Source: an uncultured Aquabacterium sp. (lineage in GTDB: Bacteria; Pseudomonadota; Gammaproteobacteria; Burkholderiales; Burkholderiaceae_C). From it: a stretch of 13,970 nucleotides of DNA. The notes under the pieces were generated by a model that searched no databases, was not told the DNA's origin, and saw only the letters and a program-made list of their open reading frames with translations. The stretch spans positions 1 through 13,970 of the forward strand of contig CALAKR010000088.1 in the NCBI GenBank assembly GCA_937923225.1, read 5' to 3'. The translations under genes and the position numbers were made by a program. Numbering within the stretch: position 1 is the first letter of the stretch; the number at the start of each line of letters is the position of its first letter. Shown here piece by piece: positions 1 to 7,281 of this stretch.

Positions 1-2
1 AG

Positions 3-341
3 GCGGGCAAAACCGCTTTCGTGCCTTGCGCCTCCTGCCATCAGGTGGGGCGCTCTGCGCGGGCGGCCTTCGGGCCTCAGCTCAATGCCCTCTTCGGGCG
101 GCGCGCCGGCAGCACCACGGATTACCGCTACTCGGCCGCGATGAAGCGCTCCAGCATCGTCTGGACCGAGCAGACGCTGGCCGCCTACATCCGGGATCCG
201 CAGGCCGTGGTGCCCGGCACATCGATGCGCTTCGTCAGTTATGGCTACAGCGACCGCAAGATCGCCGATCTGCTGGCTTACCTGCGTACCTACCAGGCCG
301 CAGGCATGCCCACTGCCGCGCCGCCAACAACGGGCCGATGA
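3..341 (+). CDS. Class I cytochrome c, 5' end missing
   Basis: A c-type cytochrome, presumably periplasmic, carrying electrons between respiratory complexes. The frame is open to the left edge, and the residues at the edge (AGKTAF, then VPCASCH) read as the normal run into a heme site. The GTG at 21 is therefore internal and the signal peptide lies outside the window. The heme-binding CASCH is encoded at 27-41 and the heme iron is probably ligated by the Met of GTSMRF at 225-227. Between them lie the FGPQLNALFGRRAG and YRYSAAM segments typical of cytochrome c2/mitochondrial-like proteins. The C-terminal helix contains DLLAYLRTY. About 112 residues are visible, so this is a single-heme domain, or the last domain of a larger protein. 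The gene converges with the next one, with 35 bases between the stops. The heme domain is certain; the partner enzyme cannot be told. Confidence 0.9.
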   Translation, partial: AGKTAFVPCASCHQVGRSARAAFGPQLNALFGRRAGSTTDYRYSAAMKRSSIVWTEQTLAAYIRDPQAVVPGTSMRFVSYGYSDRKIADLLAYLRTYQAAGMPTAAPPTTGR

Positions 342-376
342 CCAACCCCAGGCATGGCTGGCACTGCGTCGGCTGC

Positions 377-1027
377 TCAGGCCAGGGCGGCTTGGCCTTG
401 GCGTGCCGCCGCAGGGCTTTGCGCCTGAGCGGCCGAGCGTTCGCCCCAGGTGTGCGTGTTGGAGACCTCGATGCCGGCCATGGCCTCATCCCACTCCTCG
501 CGCCGCACTGCGTGCCAGCTGCGCCCCAGGCGCACAGCCCCCTGCGCATCGAGCAGCAGCACCATCGACCCCTGGATCAACGGCGCCGTCAGCGCCTGAA
601 AGCCCTGCGAACGGATCAGCACGCCCACCTGGGCCTCGGAAAGACCTGTCAACATGTCCCGCAGCAGGCGGGCCAGCTCGGCCGTGTCGCTCACCTCGGT
701 GTCCTGCGGGGCCAGGCAATCGATGCTGCCGTTGTGCATCAACAGCAGCCCAGGGTGCACCTCGAAGGGGTGCGCCATCTCGTGGTTGACATCACCGTGG
801 GTGGCGCGGCGCAGGTGCAGGTAGACCTCCGCATCGAGCGGCAGGCCGGCGTTGTGGCTGATCAGGGCCTGGAAATCCAGCCCGCGGGCCCAGACCAGGC
901 GCTGCGCCGTGGCACCACGCTGATCCAGGTGAAAAAAGCCCCAACCGTGGTGGTTGTGCCGCCAGGCGTTCTCGAGGAAATCGGTGGTGATGCGGCGCCC
1001 TGCAGGCTTCTTGATGATCAGGCACAT
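377..1027 (-). CDS. Standalone class II glutamine amidotransferase-like protein
   Basis: A 216-residue N-terminal-nucleophile amidotransferase domain with nothing attached. I chose the ATG at 1027 because it places Cys at residue 2, where Met removal exposes the catalytic thiol. A frame starting further upstream (1081) would bury it behind 18 residues. The family's landmarks are in order: MCLIIKKPAG at 1-10, HHGWGF at 27-32, HLRRATHG at 71-78 (Arg73 as the glutamine carboxylate binder), NHEMAHPF at 83-90, MHNGSI at 97-102 (Asn99 and Gly100, the oxyanion region) and SDT at 113-115 (Asp114). There is no synthase, isomerase or ligase domain, so the ammonia acceptor is unknown. The last 20 residues are Ala/Gln-rich and probably disordered. 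It could be a glutaminase-like or cell-wall/phage-related amidotransferase. The fold is well supported; the function is not. No strong Shine-Dalgarno sequence precedes the start. Confidence 0.82.
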   Translation of the reverse strand: MCLIIKKPAGRRITTDFLENAWRHNHHGWGFFHLDQRGATAQRLVWARGLDFQALISHNAGLPLDAEVYLHLRRATHGDVNHEMAHPFEVHPGLLLMHNGSIDCLAPQDTEVSDTAELARLLRDMLTGLSEAQVGVLIRSQGFQALTAPLIQGSMVLLLDAQGAVRLGRSWHAVRREEWDEAMAGIEVSNTHTWGERSAAQAQSPAAARQGQAALA

Positions 1028-1059
1028 AGGGTTGATGTTGTCGGACAAACGCCGACGGC

Positions 1060-1071
1060 CATGCCGGCATG
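1060..1071. repeat. Perfect 12-bp palindrome upstream of the amidotransferase gene
   Basis: CATGCCGGCATG is its own reverse complement and lies 33-44 bases upstream of the amidotransferase start, in the divergent gap shared with gshA. It could be an operator. A palindrome of this length can occur by chance in GC-rich DNA, so support is weak. Confidence 0.25.
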
Positions 1072-1215
1072 AACTGCTCACACCTTAGACTGTTCTCCGT
1101 ATATCGCAAGAAACATTCCATCAGAGCCATATGCGATGCCCTCATGACAGGCAACCGTCTGCAAAGATTTCACATCTCTGATATGTTCGCGCCTCCACAC
1201 CGACGACAGGCTCCC

Positions 1216-1223
1216 GAGGAGAG
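1216..1223 (+). promoter_or_regulatory. Ribosome binding site that sets the TTG start of gshA
   Basis: GAGGAGAG sits about 7-8 bases before the TTG at 1230. There is no in-frame ATG or GTG nearby that matches the start of the protein family, so this Shine-Dalgarno sequence decides the start. Confidence 0.7.
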
Positions 1224-1229
1224 CGCATT

Positions 1230-2747
1230 TTGACCACCCTGACCGACCGGCTGCGCGCCCTGTCGCCCGAACAACTCCAAGGCATGCGCCGCGGCATCGA
1301 AAAGGAAAGCCTGCGCACCACGCCGAGTGGCCAGTTGGCCCTGACGCCCCACCCCGTGGCGCTGGGGTCGGCGCTGACGAACCCGCACATCACCACCGAT
1401 TTCAGCGAATCGCAGCTGGAGCTGGTCACCGGTGCGCATACCAGCGTGGCTGATGCCGTGGCCGAGCTCACCCGCATCCACCAGTTCGTCTACCGCCACA
1501 TCGGCAGCGAACAGCTGTGGGTCAGCAGCATGCCCTGCGATCTGCCGCCTGATACAGGCATCCCCATTGGCCAGTACGGCGCGTCCAACGTGGGCCAGGC
1601 CAAGCGCGTCTACCGCATCGGGCTGGCCAACCGCTATGGCCCGCGCATGCAGACCATCTCGGGCATCCACTACAACTGGTCGCTGCCCGGGCTGAGCAAT
1701 GACGACTACTTCGCGCTGATCCGCAACTTCCGCCGCCAGTCCTTTCTGCTTCTGTGGCTGTTCGGCGCATCGCCCGCCACCACCGCCGGTTTCGTCGAGG
1801 GCCTGCCGCACGGCCTGCAGCCCCTGGGTGGGCGGACCATGGTTCTGCCGCATGCCACCTCGCTGCGCATGGGCCGCCTGGGCTACCAGAGCGATGCCCA
1901 GAGCGCGCTGGCCGTGAGCTACAACTGCCTCAAAGGCTATGCCGGCTCGCTGCAGGGCGCGCTGACCAAACCCTACCCCGCCTACGAAGCAATGGGCATC
2001 CACGATGGGGCCGGTGGCTACAAGCAACTGTCGACCTCGCTGCTGCAGATCGAGAACGAGTTCTACAGCACCATCCGGCCCAAGCGCGTGATCCAGTCAG
2101 GCGAGCGCCCGCTGCACGCCTTGCGCGAGCGCGGCGTGGAGTATGTCGAGGTGCGCTGCATGGACCTGAACCCATTCTTGCCCGTGGGCATCGATGAGGC
2201 CACGGCGCGCTTCCTGGACACCTTCCTGCTGCACTGCCTGCTGAGCGACAGCCCACCAGACACGCCTGACGAAATCGCAGCCCTGGGACGCAACCAGCAA
2301 AGCACCGCAGCGCGCGGCCGCGAGCCGGGCCTGAGTCTGGAGCGTGATGGCCAGCCCGTGCTGCTGACAGACTGGGCCCGCGATATCGTGGCAGCCTGCC
2401 TGCCGATCGCCGAGCGCCTGGATGCCACCCTGGGGGGAGAAGGCTACCGCCAGGCCTGGGAAGCCGCCAACGCGGCTCTGGATGATCCGTCCCGGCTGCC
2501 ATCGGCAGCGGTGGTCGCGGCGATGGCGCAGGATCCAGCCAGCGGCCATGCGGGGTTCGGGCTGACCAGGTCCGTCCTGGCACGCGACGCCTTGCTCGAG
2601 TTGGAGTTGCCGAACAGCGTTGAAACACGGTTCGCGCAGCAGGCCGCTGCGTCCATTGAGGAGCAGGCCGGCATTGAAGCTGCCGACATCTTGCCCTTCG
2701 AGGCCTTCAGGCAAGACTACATGTCACCTGAGCATCTGGTGGTGTGA
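1230..2747 (+). CDS. gshA: Glutamate-cysteine ligase (E. coli type)
   Basis: Catalyses ATP-dependent joining of L-glutamate and L-cysteine to gamma-glutamylcysteine, the first and rate-setting step of glutathione synthesis in the cytoplasm. The 505 residues are close to the 518 of E. coli GshA and match it along the whole length: RGIEKESLR at 21-29, HPVALGSALT at 41-50, ITTDFSE at 54-60, QYGASN at 115-120, QTISGIHYNWSLP at 141-153, LQIENEFY at 272-279, IRPKRV at 282-287, EYVEVR at 304-309 and DLNPFLPVG at 312-320. The start is TTG behind a good Shine-Dalgarno sequence, which suggests modest translation. The second pathway gene, gshB, is not adjacent on either side. About 200 bases separate it from the divergent amidotransferase gene; I see no convincing promoter hexamers there. 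Confidence 0.95.
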   Translation: MTTLTDRLRALSPEQLQGMRRGIEKESLRTTPSGQLALTPHPVALGSALTNPHITTDFSESQLELVTGAHTSVADAVAELTRIHQFVYRHIGSEQLWVSSMPCDLPPDTGIPIGQYGASNVGQAKRVYRIGLANRYGPRMQTISGIHYNWSLPGLSNDDYFALIRNFRRQSFLLLWLFGASPATTAGFVEGLPHGLQPLGGRTMVLPHATSLRMGRLGYQSDAQSALAVSYNCLKGYAGSLQGALTKPYPAYEAMGIHDGAGGYKQLSTSLLQIENEFYSTIRPKRVIQSGERPLHALRERGVEYVEVRCMDLNPFLPVGIDEATARFLDTFLLHCLLSDSPPDTPDEIAALGRNQQSTAARGREPGLSLERDGQPVLLTDWARDIVAACLPIAERLDATLGGEGYRQAWEAANAALDDPSRLPSAAVVAAMAQDPASGHAGFGLTRSVLARDALLELELPNSVETRFAQQAAASIEEQAGIEAADILPFEAFRQDYMSPEHLVV

Positions 2748-2749
2748 GA

Positions 2750-2763
2750 AGGCCAGCAGGCCT
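2750..2763. terminator. Short hairpin between converging gshA and the 79-residue gene
   Basis: AGGCC, a 4-base loop, then GGCCT fills nearly the whole gap between the two converging stop codons. The stem is only 5 bp and there is no T-run on either side, so it is at best a weak bidirectional terminator. Confidence 0.25.
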
Positions 2764-3002
2764 CAGCAACGGCCCGAACGGCGGCTGCGCGGATTGAGCT
2801 TGTCGATTTCCGTCAGTTGCTGCTTGATAAGGATCAGCAGGGTGCGCGCATCGTCCACGGGGATCGACAGGCAACTGGTGGTGGCGGCATCTTCACCCTT
2901 GGTCTGGCGGGGCTGCACCAGCACATCGACACCCAGCTCGATCAGGCCCTTGTGGTGCTTGGCTGACTTCAGGCGCTGCAGTTCGATGTCATAGGTCTTC
3001 AT
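2763..3002 (-). CDS. Small conserved-looking protein of unknown function (79 aa)
   Basis: I do not recognise a named family. The ATG at 3002 is preferred over a start 45 bases upstream because GGAG lies 7 bases before it. The protein opens with MKTYDIELQRLKSAKHHKGL. It then has a beta-like stretch (IELGVDVLVQPRQTK), a Thr/Ser-rich strand (ATTSCLSIPVDDAR), a Leu/Ile-rich helix (TLLILIKQQLTEIDKL) and a short basic tail ending in a Cys. There is no signal peptide or membrane segment, so it should be a soluble cytoplasmic protein. It ends 15 bases from gshA on the opposite strand. It lies 89 bases downstream of eutC on the same strand, with a hairpin in between, so it is probably transcribed on its own. 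Codon use matches its neighbours, which supports a real gene. Confidence 0.75.
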   Translation of the reverse strand: MKTYDIELQRLKSAKHHKGLIELGVDVLVQPRQTKGEDAATTSCLSIPVDDARTLLILIKQQLTEIDKLNPRSRRSGRC

Positions 3003-3034
3003 GGGGTGGCTCCGGCGGGAATCAATCGATGCGG

Positions 3035-3049
3035 GATTGTCGGGCAATC
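3035..3049 (-). repeat. Small inverted repeat in the leader of the 79-residue gene
   Basis: GATTG, TCGGG loop, CAATC lies 33-47 bases upstream of the ATG at 3002. It could be an operator half-site pair or a leader hairpin. The stem is short, so confidence is low. Confidence 0.2.
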
Positions 3050-3085
3050 TCAGGCATCGCCACGGCCAGGCAGCAGAAACGATGT

Positions 3086-3105
3086 GGCCGGCTAGGCACC
3101 CGGCC
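3086..3105 (-). terminator. Candidate hairpin terminator overlapping the eutC stop
   Basis: On the minus strand GGCCGG, an 8-base loop containing the TAG stop of eutC, and CCGGCC form a 6-bp all-G/C stem. It is followed by ACATCGTTTC, which is only slightly T-rich. It plausibly ends the eutBC transcript before the next gene. Confidence 0.4.
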
Positions 3106-3964
3106 CTGCAACCGCCTGCGTGGTTTCATCCTTCAAGGCCACACCGCTCAAACCACGGCGTCGTGCCTCGGCCATCAGCCACAGCAGCTTGTCCGCTGCC
3201 TCTGTCAGGGGCAGGCCGGCCGGACGTACATTGGAGATGCAGTTGCGGCTGGCATCGCTCAGGCCCACACGCGGCATCCAGGTCAGGTACAGGCCCATGC
3301 TGTCGGGTGAGCTCAGGCCAGGTCGCTCTCCAATCAGGATGACCACGAGCTTGGCGCCCAGCAGTTCACCCACTTCATCGGCCACGGCCACGCGGCCCTG
3401 CTCCACCAGGGCCAGGGGTGCCACACGCCAGCCCTCGGCACTCAAGCGTGGCAACACGCCCTGCAGGAAGGGCAAGGCATGGCTGGCAATGGCCAGCGCA
3501 GACAAGCCATCGGCCACCACGAAAGCCACGTCATAAGGCCGTTGGGACTCTATCGGGAGTTCACCACAGGGTTCCTGTGTCTCTGCCCCAGCCTTGGCAC
3601 AGGCAGCACGCTCTGCCAGCAGGCTGTCACGCGAAGCAGCGTCCAGCCGCCTGCCCAGATCCGGCCGATGCAGATAGGCATCGCGATCCGGCGCAGCGCT
3701 GTGCAGGCGCAGGCAACCATGGCCCAGGGCTTCCAGCGCGGCGTGCAGTGACTGAGCGTCCAATGCCAGGTGCACGGCATCGCGCGCCTGTGCATGCGCC
3801 AGCTGAAAGGCCAGTTGCTGCGCCGTAGGCTGGCTCACGCCCGCCCGTCCCAGCGCGATGCGCGCGCCCGTCAGGCGGCGAAGGGGCGCCCAGGGGTTCT
3901 CGACGACATCCGCATCGCCATGAGGCACCGGTTGCGCCTGGGTATCGACAAGGTGATCGGCCAT
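3092..3964 (-). CDS. eutC: Ethanolamine ammonia-lyase, small (light) subunit
   Basis: Light chain of the adenosylcobalamin-dependent enzyme that splits ethanolamine into acetaldehyde and ammonia; together with EutB it holds the cobalamin. The 290 residues show the family landmarks: [21 protein letters not shown] near 22-42, [11 protein letters not shown] at 97-107, DGLSALAI at 152-159, IGERPGL at 211-217 and NCISN at 241-245. The ATG at 3964 is chosen because it lies 4 bases after the eutB stop with GGAG just upstream, which suggests translational coupling. A much longer frame, open to 4123, would run deep into eutB. The N-terminus lacks the amphipathic encapsulation helix seen in enterobacterial EutC. 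Residues about 120-143 form an Ala/Glu-rich stretch longer than in E. coli. Confidence 0.95.
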   Translation of the reverse strand: MADHLVDTQAQPVPHGDADVVENPWAPLRRLTGARIALGRAGVSQPTAQQLAFQLAHAQARDAVHLALDAQSLHAALEALGHGCLRLHSAAPDRDAYLHRPDLGRRLDAASRDSLLAERAACAKAGAETQEPCGELPIESQRPYDVAFVVADGLSALAIASHALPFLQGVLPRLSAEGWRVAPLALVEQGRVAVADEVGELLGAKLVVILIGERPGLSSPDSMGLYLTWMPRVGLSDASRNCISNVRPAGLPLTEAADKLLWLMAEARRRGLSGVALKDETTQAVAGPGA

Positions 3965-3968
3965 GCAC

Positions 3969-5366
3969 TCACACTCCGGACAAGGCAGGCTGAAAGGCCG
4001 CGGGCAGCGCCTCGTGCAGCCTGAAGCCAGGCCCAGCCTCGCTGAAGATGCGCGTCTGCGCCAGCCAGGCCTCGAACTCCGGCGCGGGCCGAAGCCCCAG
4101 CACGCGGCGCACATACAGCGCATCGTGGAACGATGTTGTCTGGTAGTTCAGCATGATGTCGTCCGCACCGGGCACGCCCATCACGTAGGTACAGCCGGCC
4201 GCGCCCAGCAGGGTCAACAGCGCGTCCATGTCGTCCTGGTCGGCCTCGGCGTGGTTGGTGTAGCAGACGTCGCAGCCCATGGGCAGGCCCATCAGCTTGG
4301 CGCAGAAGTGGTCCTCCAGCCCGGCGCGGATGATCTGCTTGCCGTCATACAGGTACTCGGGCCCGATGAAGCCCACCACCGTGTTCACCAGCAAGGGCTT
4401 GAAGGCACGGGCCACGGCATAGGCTCGGGCCTCGCAGGTCTGCTGGTCGACACCATGGTGGCCGTTGGCAGACAAGGCACTGCCCTGCCCCGTCTCAAAA
4501 TACATCACGTTGTCCCCTACCGTGCCGCGCTTCAGTGAGAGCGCCGCTTCACGCGCCTCGGCTAGCAAGGCCAGATTGATGCCGAAGCTGGTGTTGGTGG
4601 CCTCCGTGCCGCCGATGGACTGGAACACCAGGTCCACCGGTGCGCCCCGCTCGATGGCCGCCATCGTGTTGGTCACATGGGTCAGCACGCACGATTGCGT
4701 GGGGATGGCGTAGTGCTCGATGACCTCGGCCAGCATCGCCACCAGGCGGATCACCTGCGGTACGTTGTCGCTGGCCGGGTTGATGCCGATCACCGCATCG
4801 CCGCTGCCGTACAGCAGGCCGTCAAGCACACTGGCTGCGATGCCGCTGGCGTCATCCGTCGGATGGTTGGGCTGCAGCCGAGTGGACAGCCGCCCAGGCA
4901 AACCGATGGTGTTGCGAAAGGCCGAGCGCACGGCGCACTTGCGGGCCACCAGGATCAGGTCCTGGTTGCGCATCAGCTTGCTCACGGCGGCGGCCATCTC
5001 CGGCGTGATGCCCGGCGCCACGGCAGCCAGCCTGCTCGCATCGACGTCGTCGGCCAGCAGCCAGTTGCGCAACTCACCCACCGTGAGGTGCGCGATGGGC
5101 GCGAAGGCCTGCGCATCATGCGTGTCGATGATCAGGCGCGTGACCTCGTCCTCTTCATAGGGGATCAGGGCCTCAGTCAGGAAGGTGCGCAGGGGCAGCT
5201 CGGCCAGGGCCATCTGGGCCACCACGCGCTCCTGCGCGGTGTGCGCGGCCACACCGGCCAGCGCATCGCCCGAGCGCGCGGGCGTGGCCTTCGCCATCAG
5301 GTCCTTCAGATCGCGGAAGCTGTGCGTGTGCACGCCGGCGCGGTGGGTGTAGGCGGGCTGGGGCAT
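3969..5366 (-). CDS. eutB: Ethanolamine ammonia-lyase, large (heavy) subunit
   Basis: Catalytic TIM-barrel chain of ethanolamine ammonia-lyase. At 465 residues it is slightly longer than the 453 of E. coli EutB. The residues known to contact substrate and drive catalysis are all present with a constant small offset: Arg163 and Gln165 in TRLQPNH, Asn196 in GINPASDN, Phe261, Glu291 in YFETGQGS and Asp366 in CDVCYTNH. An active enzyme is therefore expected. The start ATG at 5366 has only a weak ribosome site (GAGACC). eutC follows 4 bases after the stop. No ethanolamine permease, aldehyde dehydrogenase, EutA reactivase, EutR-type regulator or shell protein is in the window. The enzyme should act free in the cytosol and depends on imported or locally made B12. 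The 145-base gap to rarA shows no clear promoter. Confidence 0.97.
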   Translation of the reverse strand: MPQPAYTHRAGVHTHSFRDLKDLMAKATPARSGDALAGVAAHTAQERVVAQMALAELPLRTFLTEALIPYEEDEVTRLIIDTHDAQAFAPIAHLTVGELRNWLLADDVDASRLAAVAPGITPEMAAAVSKLMRNQDLILVARKCAVRSAFRNTIGLPGRLSTRLQPNHPTDDASGIAASVLDGLLYGSGDAVIGINPASDNVPQVIRLVAMLAEVIEHYAIPTQSCVLTHVTNTMAAIERGAPVDLVFQSIGGTEATNTSFGINLALLAEAREAALSLKRGTVGDNVMYFETGQGSALSANGHHGVDQQTCEARAYAVARAFKPLLVNTVVGFIGPEYLYDGKQIIRAGLEDHFCAKLMGLPMGCDVCYTNHAEADQDDMDALLTLLGAAGCTYVMGVPGADDIMLNYQTTSFHDALYVRRVLGLRPAPEFEAWLAQTRIFSEAGPGFRLHEALPAAFQPALSGV

Positions 5367-5396
5367 GGGCAGGTCTCAAGCGTTGGAACCAGGCGA

Positions 5397-5411
5397 CAGG
5401 CCTCAAGCCTG
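5397..5411 (-). terminator. Short hairpin between rarA and eutB
   Basis: On the minus strand CAGGC, TTGAG loop, GCCTG lies about 100 bases past the rarA stop and 31 bases before the eutB start. The stem is 5 bp and no T-run follows. It may help separate rarA from eutBC transcription, but support is weak. Confidence 0.25.
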
Positions 5412-5511
5412 CCATCGGCATGCCTGCTGTGCAAGCAACGAGGATGCCCGCCCGTATTGCCACGGAGGGGCAGCGCCTCAACGCTGGCCAGTCAATGGCG
5501 TGCGGCCTTGC

Positions 5512-6912
5512 TCAAGCCTCGTCCGCATCGTCAGGCGAAGGTGCCTGCCCTGCCCCGCGCAACTGCGCCAACCGGTCACCGATCTTGATCTCCAGCCCGC
5601 GCGGCACCGGTTTGTAGAAGGCCTGCGGCGCCATGCCATCCGGAAAGTACTGCTCACCCTTGGCCACGGCATCGGGCTCGTCGTGCGCGTAGCGGTAGTT
5701 CGCGCCGTGGCCCAGCTCCTTCATCAGCTTGGTGGGCGCATTGCGCAGGTGCATGGGCACGGGCCGGCTCTGGTCCTTGGACACCCAGGCCTTGGCGGCC
5801 TTGTAGGCCACATAGGCCGCATTGCTCTTGGGCGCCATGGCCAGGTAGATCACGCACTGCGCCAGCGTCAGCTCCCCCTCTGGGCTGCCCAGGCGCTCGT
5901 AGGTCTCGGCGGCATCGAGTGCCAGGCGCAACGCCCGCGGATCAGCCAGGCCGATGTCTTCGCTGGCCATGCGGATCAGGCGCCGCACGATGTAGCGCGG
6001 GTCCACGCCGCCATCGAGCATGCGCACGAACCAGTACAGCGCCGCATCAGGGTCGGAGCCTCGCACCGACTTGTGCAGCGCCGAGATCGTGTCGTAGAAC
6101 TGGTCGCCGCCCTTGTCGTAGCGGCGCAATTGCTCGCCCAGCGAGCGCTCCAGCGCTGTTTCATCAATCTCAGCCTGGCCACGCAGCAAACCAGCCAGCG
6201 TTTCATAGGTATTGAGCAGGCGGCGCGCATCGCCGTCGGCATAGGCGATCAGCCGTTCAGCCGCAGAAGGCGTCAATGCAGGGCCATGCAGCTCCGCCTG
6301 GCCACGCTGCAGCAGCTCGCGCATCGCGGCCTCGTCCATCGAGCGCAGCACATGCACAGTCGCCCGCGACAACAGCGCCGCGTTCACCTCGAACGACGGG
6401 TTCTCGGTGGTCGCGCCAATGAAGGTGAACAGCCCCGATTCCACGTGTGGCAGGAAGGCATCCTGCTGCGCCTTGTTGAAGCGGTGCACTTCGTCGACGA
6501 ACACGATGGTGCGCCGGCCCCGCTGCTGCGCCATCTGCGCATGATCCACAGCCTCACGGATGTCCTTGACGCCGCCCAGCACGGCCGAGATGGTCACGAA
6601 CTCCGCATCGACCGCACCGGCCATCAGGCGTGCCAGCGTGGTCTTGCCCACGCCAGGCGGGCCCCACAGGATCATCGAGTGCGGCTGCCCCGAACCGAAC
6701 GCCACGCGCAGCGGCTGGCCCGGCCCCAGCAGGTGCGCTTGACCAACCACGTCATCCAGCACCTTGGGACGCAGCCGCTCTGCCAATGGCGCATGGGCCG
6801 ACGGCGCAGGCCGGCTGGCGCGTTTGGGCAAATCACCCGATGCCCGCTGGGTTTGCGGCGCATGGCCACCGTCACCGGGCGGATCGAGGGGCAAATCGAG
6901 GCTTTCCTGCAT
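5512..6912 (-). CDS. rarA: Replication-associated recombination protein A (AAA+ ATPase)
   Basis: RarA (MgsA) acts at stalled replication forks and single-strand gaps and is related to clamp-loader subunits and eukaryotic WRNIP1. The 466 residues contain a variable Pro/Ala-rich N-terminus (1-42), Walker A GPPGVGKT at 84-91, Walker B IVFVDEVH at 136-143 followed by the family hallmark RFNKAQQDAFLPH, sensor 1 GATTENPSFE at 166-175 and a likely arginine finger in LLSR (Arg183). The C-terminal half carries the tetramerisation region (DPRYIVRRLIRMASEDIGLADPRAL and YKAAKAWV). E. coli RarA has 447 residues; the extra length is at the N-terminus. The ATG at 6912 has a poor ribosome site. In many Burkholderiales this gene follows lolA directly; here a helicase block on the other strand lies in between. 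Confidence 0.95.
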   Translation of the reverse strand: MQESLDLPLDPPGDGGHAPQTQRASGDLPKRASRPAPSAHAPLAERLRPKVLDDVVGQAHLLGPGQPLRVAFGSGQPHSMILWGPPGVGKTTLARLMAGAVDAEFVTISAVLGGVKDIREAVDHAQMAQQRGRRTIVFVDEVHRFNKAQQDAFLPHVESGLFTFIGATTENPSFEVNAALLSRATVHVLRSMDEAAMRELLQRGQAELHGPALTPSAAERLIAYADGDARRLLNTYETLAGLLRGQAEIDETALERSLGEQLRRYDKGGDQFYDTISALHKSVRGSDPDAALYWFVRMLDGGVDPRYIVRRLIRMASEDIGLADPRALRLALDAAETYERLGSPEGELTLAQCVIYLAMAPKSNAAYVAYKAAKAWVSKDQSRPVPMHLRNAPTKLMKELGHGANYRYAHDEPDAVAKGEQYFPDGMAPQAFYKPVPRGLEIKIGDRLAQLRGAGQAPSPDDADEA

Positions 6913-6931
6913 ACCCTGATTGTCGCAGCCC

Positions 6932-6959
6932 CTTCAAGCCCCGGGAATAACCCTTGAAG
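6932..6959. repeat. Inverted repeat in front of rarA
   Basis: CTTCAAG and CTTGAAG are perfect 7-bp arms 14 bases apart, 20-47 bases upstream of the rarA ATG. An inner GGG/CCC pairing around AATAA would lengthen the stem. The spacing fits a repressor operator or a leader hairpin. It does not match the LexA box pattern. Confidence 0.4.
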
Positions 6960-7061
6960 CCCCCCCAGAAGACGCCTAATTCATCACGTTTACCCGCTAT
7001 TGACCCCCGTGATATCGGCGCATGCTGAAGTTCTCATCCACCCTTGCACAGAGGTTTCGTC

Positions 7062-7169
7062 ATGCTGACCATTGGTATCCTTTGCCTTGTCGCCGTGCCT
7101 GCCTTGCTGTTCCTTGGCGTACGCGGCCTCCGCACTGCCAACGATCTGTCGATGAAGCGCCCCGAGTAA
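7062..7169 (+). CDS. Small single-pass membrane protein (35 aa), unknown function
   Basis: An ATG-to-TAA frame of 36 codons preceded by AGAGG with 7-8 bases of spacing. The product is one hydrophobic helix (ILCLVAVPALLFLGV, residues about 5-19) followed by a basic and polar tail (RGLRTANDLSMKRPE). That shape is typical of short inner-membrane proteins with the charged end in the cytoplasm. About three quarters of its third codon positions are G or C, in line with coding use here. It lies alone between divergent rarA and the helicase gene. A hairpin follows its stop, and the helicase promoter starts 78 bases after the stop. I recognise no family. Alternatively it is a chance frame in the leader region, but the ribosome site and the clean hydrophobic pattern argue for a gene. 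Confidence 0.55.
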   Translation: MLTIGILCLVAVPALLFLGVRGLRTANDLSMKRPE

Positions 7170-7176
7170 GGGCCCT

Positions 7177-7195
7177 CCCCTGCGACCGACAGGGG
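7177..7195 (+). terminator. Hairpin after the 35-residue gene
   Basis: CCCCTG, a 7-base loop, CAGGGG forms a 6-bp stem 8 bases past the TAA. A rival pairing, GACCG (7184-7188) with CGGTC (7196-7200), overlaps it. No T-run follows, so a terminator role is only suggested. Confidence 0.3.
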
Positions 7196-7246
7196 CGGTC
7201 ACCGCACCTGTTCTCACCGCCTGGCATCCCTGCCGGCGTGAGGGGA

Positions 7247-7275
7247 TGGACAAATCCGTACAAACCCGCCATAAT
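7247..7275 (+). promoter_or_regulatory. Sigma70-type promoter for the DEAD-box helicase gene
   Basis: TGGACA (7247-7252, one mismatch to TTGACA), exactly 17 bases, then CATAAT (7270-7275, one mismatch to TATAAT). Transcription would start near 7282, about 330 bases before the helicase ATG. This is the best promoter match I found in the window. Confidence 0.6.
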
Positions 7276-7281
7276 GACGGT

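Noticed and set aside
26..1072. Plus-strand frame of 348 codons spanning the cytochrome end and the amidotransferase gene
   Set aside because: It runs out of frame through a clear cytochrome c and opposite a complete amidotransferase, with low-information composition.
1157..1185. Possible gshA promoter (GTCTGC ... GATATG)
   Set aside because: Both hexamers match the consensus poorly and no better pair was found, so I do not list it.
5365..6957. Open frame of 530 codons on the plus strand across rarA
   Set aside because: Its composition (His/Arg/Gln-rich) and exact overlap with an intact rarA on the other strand mark it as a shadow frame.
6989..7016. Possible promoter for the 35-residue gene (TTTACC-16-GATATC)
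   Set aside because: The -10 match is poor (three of six) and an overlapping TTGACC has no good partner, so the start of that transcript remains open.
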